A DNA stretch of 9,853 nucleotides. Source: Bacillota bacterium. GTDB lineage: Bacteria; Bacillota; Clostridia; DSM-8532. Of this stretch, positions 7,059 through 9,853 are shown piece by piece (the first letter of the stretch is position 1; each line of letters begins with the position of its first letter). The stretch spans positions 1 through 9,853 of the forward strand of contig JAEZBW010000636.1 in the NCBI GenBank assembly GCA_023426765.1, in the 5' to 3' direction. The translations under genes were made by a program, and so were the position numbers. The notes below the pieces were generated by a model. That model saw nothing but the letters and a program-made list of their open reading frames with translations. It ran no database searches and was not told the origin of the DNA.

Positions 7059-8666
7059 TCACTCCGCCGTCCTCTCTACCTGAAATGCGAAATTATTCAT
7101 CGTCAGCTTACTTTCAAGCCACGCTCCGTTCATTTCCTTTCGAATGACCGTTTCAAAGATCTGTTCATCCGGCTTGTCCAGCTTAATTTTCCGGATACCG
7201 AACAATTCGGGTTCAACCACCTCAACCCTATAAAGGCAGTACTCAAGATCAAATTCCCCGGAGGCACTCTCAACCACTTCAGCCTTTTCTGCCTTCCATG
7301 CAGCAACATCAATAATTCCGGCTTCATACAACCGCAATATGATCTGAAAAAGACTGCTGTCCTCCGGTTGTGATTGCATAAAAACCGGGAGCTTTTCAAT
7401 ATACCTGTAGAAGGCATCAAAGCGGAACCCTTCAGCGTGCAGCGATGAAAAATGTAACAATTCCTCAATAAGCTTCACATGAAACAGGTTCATTTTCTGA
7501 ATCCGTTGTGTTTCGCTATCCTGATCCAAATCCTCCTGCTCGATGCCCTGTAGTTTTTCCTCATAAAGTTTCAGCTTTGCCTGAGGTGCGTATACATCCG
7601 ATAGTCCCAGCCATTTGGGAAGACTGGGCATAAAAAGCGGGTTCAGCAGTTTCCAGATACGCAGCATCCCGTCCTCATTGGTTTGCTCCAACGGTTTCAT
7701 AATCTCATCTTCGAAATCATAACGGTTCATCAATCGGCGCGTCAGTGCTTCCTTCATAATCTCGGCATAGATGTTTGAAATGGAATGGCGTTCAAGGATC
7801 ATCGTCCGCTGTTCAGTAACTGCGGTGTCAAGATTTATGCGAATTCTTTCCATCTCATGCATCGCACTGATCATTTCGTCGTCAAGGGTGCCCCGTCTTC
7901 CTTCCTCTTCCTGTAGATGGCTGTATGCCAGCCTAAGCATTTCCCTGATCTCCTGCATGATTCCGTATTCTTCGTCCAGAAGCTCAAAGGTGCTCTTATA
8001 CAGCGTTTCATACTCTCCCACATCAATACCCAGAACGTTATCCCGCACTTTCTCCTGAAACTGAGACAGTTCTCTCTTTTTCTGCCGGATCATCTGTGTC
8101 AGGTTCGCACTTTGCTGGGCCGCCTTTTTATAGTTCTTGCGGCGTATCAGCTCACGCAGCTTTAATTCCTCCATGGTAAAACGCAGTTCATTTTCTACTT
8201 CCTTGGTTCGGAACAGGAAGTCATAAGCCTGATCGGTCAACTGATAGGTTATGCGATAAGATGTGCCTGTCTCCTGCTGCTGGTCCGCAAGAAAATCTAT
8301 CCGGATCGGTTGAAAGCCCTTTTCGGGATGCAGCACGGTATAGTACCTGGGTTCTCCATCATTTTTCAGTACAATTTTAACAATATAATTGGTCAGATCA
8401 TGAAGCCTGTCCATGGGGAATTCAGGCTTTACTGATGACAGCAGCTTTCCGAGGAAAGCTTCAATGCTGTCCAGTGTGCATTCCCTGTTTTCAGCCAGCG
8501 TATCTTCCATGACAAAAACCAATACGGCAACAATCAGGCTGTCCAGTTCCTGCTGCCCGAATAACCGCTCCAGTTCCATATCTCTGCCCGAACGCCTGAC
8601 AATGGCTTCTGTCATGGCTATAAACCGCATACGATGTTCCAGGCCATTTAAAAATGTCATTTCCAT
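7059..8666 (-). CDS. jetA: Wadjet subunit JetA: MukF/kleisin-like protein (DUF5716-like)
   Basis: A 535-residue protein that by family is the kleisin linking the two JetC heads. Residues 1-150 look like an N-terminal winged-helix region ('LEHRMRFIAMTEAIVRRSG' and a 'YRITYQLTDQAYDFLFRT' wing). Residues about 150-305 are a long charged helical bundle ('KEVENELRFTMEELKLRELIRRK' onward) like the MukF neck. The C-terminal part ends in a small strand-rich wing (about 455-535). An upstream in-frame TTG at 8675 gives a slightly longer frame, but AAAGG lies only 1 nt before it. The same AAAGG is 10 nt before the ATG at 8666, so I chose 8666. It starts 30 nt after the jetD stop, and jetB follows its own stop after 1 nt, consistent with one operon. 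DUF5716 and DUF6063 partners mark what I recall as Wadjet type III. Confidence 0.88.
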   Translation of the reverse strand: MEMTFLNGLEHRMRFIAMTEAIVRRSGRDMELERLFGQQELDSLIVAVLVFVMEDTLAENRECTLDSIEAFLGKLLSSVKPEFPMDRLHDLTNYIVKIVLKNDGEPRYYTVLHPEKGFQPIRIDFLADQQQETGTSYRITYQLTDQAYDFLFRTKEVENELRFTMEELKLRELIRRKNYKKAAQQSANLTQMIRQKKRELSQFQEKVRDNVLGIDVGEYETLYKSTFELLDEEYGIMQEIREMLRLAYSHLQEEEGRRGTLDDEMISAMHEMERIRINLDTAVTEQRTMILERHSISNIYAEIMKEALTRRLMNRYDFEDEIMKPLEQTNEDGMLRIWKLLNPLFMPSLPKWLGLSDVYAPQAKLKLYEEKLQGIEQEDLDQDSETQRIQKMNLFHVKLIEELLHFSSLHAEGFRFDAFYRYIEKLPVFMQSQPEDSSLFQIILRLYEAGIIDVAAWKAEKAEVVESASGEFDLEYCLYRVEVVEPELFGIRKIKLDKPDEQIFETVIRKEMNGAWLESKLTMNNFAFQVERTAE

Positions 8667-8696
8667 CTTCCACAAACCTTTGTAAGATATTAAAAT

Positions 8697-9767
8697 TTAA
8701 CGAAGAAGCCTCATCAGAACAGGCCGGTTAACCGTCTCCTGCGGGATCATCCCGCCATTTCGAATGGCCGCAGCCAGTTCCTGCATTTCTGAATCATGAA
8801 ATAAACGAGAAGCCCCTGAATCCAGTAAAAATTCTTCCACATAAGCTTGAGTATCCCTAGCATCTTTAGATACAGGCAAACTAAAGCTTCCCCCTGTTTT
8901 ATTTTCTTTCGCCCACTGGTACATTTCCTGGTAAATTGGACGAAAGAGCCTGATATCCATACCGGGATTATTAAGCTTCATCCTTTCGTAAATACGGATC
9001 CCTTCCATATCGACGTCACCGGCATAGTATACCGTTTTCAGAGTTTTCCCAAACAGCTGCTCAACATAGGAAGAAAACGGATCCTGCTCTCTGGATATTT
9101 TGTTTCCCTCACCATAAACCAGAAGCGTTATGTTCTCTTTAAACAGGGGCTTTTCCTGTTGTCCCGCCAGATGAACCAGAGTGTACCAGATATCTTTGTT
9201 CTCCAGTATTAAAACGGCTCCTGCCTTGTCTGCATTCTCCTCCAGGTTCCAGCTGAAGAACGGTTCAGGTGTATCATAGCATTGGAGAAAACTCCAGGAT
9301 AAACCATTAAATTCGAGTACGGCAGTAATAAATTTTCTTTCCTTTGCCAAAAGCTTTTCATTTTGAAAAATTGAAAACGAGCGTTCGTTAACGCTCATCA
9401 CGTCATTGAGTAAGCCTTTCTTTTCCCACAGCAAATGGCTGACTGGCAAAATGATTTCCCTGTGCTTTTCGTATCTGCCCGGATTTGAAAGGTATCCATC
9501 TATATTCAATAATGGGTGCAGACTTTGGATCTCCTCACGGTGATGCGAAAGGTAATCCTCTCCAACCTTTACAATATGATATCGGTTGTATAATGGCGGA
9601 ATGCGCCCATTCAGGCGCGAAGCCCTGACAGGTTGGAGCAGCCCAAGATGAACCAATTCCTGCACGCAGATGTAATAGGCTTCATAAGAAGTGCTTCCTG
9701 TCAGTCGGAACAATTCCTGTTCATGTATTGTTTTTTTAGAGAATTCCGCAAGTTTCTTTGCCAACAT
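8697..9767 (-). CDS. jetD: Wadjet subunit JetD: DUF2220/Toprim-type nuclease
   Basis: A 356-residue protein. Residues 1-75 resemble a winged helix with the segment 'LLQPVRASRLNGRIPPLYNRY', which I associate with DUF2220 proteins of this branch. The Toprim-like half contains LILENKD (E189), the expected catalytic Glu, and 'YYAGDVDMEGIRIYERM', with D251 and D253 as the DxD metal ligands followed by G257. A further acidic motif, 'VYGEGNK', lies near residue 220. In characterised Wadjet systems JetD resembles topoisomerase VI/Spo11 and cuts plasmid DNA after the SMC motor has been activated. All core acidic residues appear present, so it should be active. The ATG at 9767 has AAGGA 8 nt upstream. 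The frame stays open further upstream to the window edge, so a longer N-terminus is not excluded. It is the first gene of the operon here. Confidence 0.9.
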   Translation of the reverse strand: MLAKKLAEFSKKTIHEQELFRLTGSTSYEAYYICVQELVHLGLLQPVRASRLNGRIPPLYNRYHIVKVGEDYLSHHREEIQSLHPLLNIDGYLSNPGRYEKHREIILPVSHLLWEKKGLLNDVMSVNERSFSIFQNEKLLAKERKFITAVLEFNGLSWSFLQCYDTPEPFFSWNLEENADKAGAVLILENKDIWYTLVHLAGQQEKPLFKENITLLVYGEGNKISREQDPFSSYVEQLFGKTLKTVYYAGDVDMEGIRIYERMKLNNPGMDIRLFRPIYQEMYQWAKENKTGGSFSLPVSKDARDTQAYVEEFLLDSGASRLFHDSEMQELAAAIRNGGMIPQETVNRPVLMRLLR

Positions 9768-9853
9768 ATCAGTTTCCTTATTCAGGTGGGCGGGAGCACG
9801 TCTTTGATCGTCGTTATCTGCGAAGATGCCAGGCAGCTGGTCCCAATGCAGCA
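9768..9853 (-). other. Region upstream of jetD, unassigned
   Basis: 86 nt before the jetD ATG. The jetD frame has no stop here (it would read LHWDQLPGIFADNDDQRR and on). Another minus-strand frame ends in TGA 15 nt before the jetD start and could be the tail of an upstream gene. No convincing promoter is visible, so the operon promoter probably lies outside the window. Confidence 0.4.

Noticed and set aside
8673..8675. TTG as the jetA start
   Set aside because: The AAAGG site is only 1 nt before the TTG but 10 nt before the in-frame ATG at 8666, so the ATG is preferred.
9379..9396. Perfect 7-bp inverted repeat GAGCGTT-CGTT-AACGCTC
   Set aside because: It lies inside jetD coding sequence (around MSVNERS), has no T-run, and can arise by chance in coding DNA.
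1..9853. CRISPR array, transposon, tRNA or rRNA
   Set aside because: No regularly spaced direct repeats, transposase motifs, terminal inverted repeats or RNA-gene signatures were seen on either strand.

Overview
The window reads almost entirely on the minus strand. It carries a complete four-gene SMC-family defence operon that I identify as a Wadjet (JetABCD) system, most likely the type III branch, followed downstream by an unrelated two-gene cassette. Strong purine-rich Shine-Dalgarno sites, a near-consensus sigma-A type promoter (TTGCAA, 17-nt spacer, TATAAT), moderate base composition and the protein style suggest a member of the Bacillota (Clostridia or a Paenibacillus-like Bacillus relative). 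The genus cannot be fixed from this sequence.

Layout in the direction of transcription (right to left): positions 9853-9768 are an upstream stretch with no recognisable gene. jetD (9767-8697) encodes a DUF2220/Toprim-type nuclease subunit. jetA (8666-7059) encodes a MukF/kleisin-like subunit. jetB (7057-6365) encodes a MukE-like winged-helix subunit and starts 1 nt after the jetA stop. A 147-nt gap follows, containing two overlapping, mutually exclusive hairpins that abut the jetC ribosome binding site. jetC (6217-1643) encodes a 1524-residue MukB-like SMC ATPase with Walker A, ABC signature and Walker B motifs, two long coiled-coil arms and a hinge. Family knowledge says that JetA, B and C form a MukBEF-like DNA-loop-extruding motor and that JetD cleaves the small circular DNA (plasmids) the motor recognises. 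The co-directional genes and tight spacing fit one transcript.

The 281-nt space after jetC has no clear terminator, but it holds a strong promoter for the second unit. That unit is a roughly eight-span membrane protein resembling DUF350 (513-1361), overlapping by ATGA the start of a glutathionylspermidine-synthase-like ATP-grasp enzyme (516 to beyond position 1, truncated by the window edge). DUF350 genes paired with GspS-like genes are a known association (for example E. coli yjfL and yjfC in the yjfIJKLMC cluster). Their position directly behind a Wadjet operon may be chance or a defence-island association.

No RNA genes, insertion sequences, CRISPR arrays or attachment sites were seen. The many plus-strand open frames are antisense shadows of the minus-strand genes. 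The points most worth following up are the Asp-Asn (not Asp-Glu) Walker B of JetC, the switch-like hairpins before jetC, and the GspS-like/DUF350 neighbour pair.
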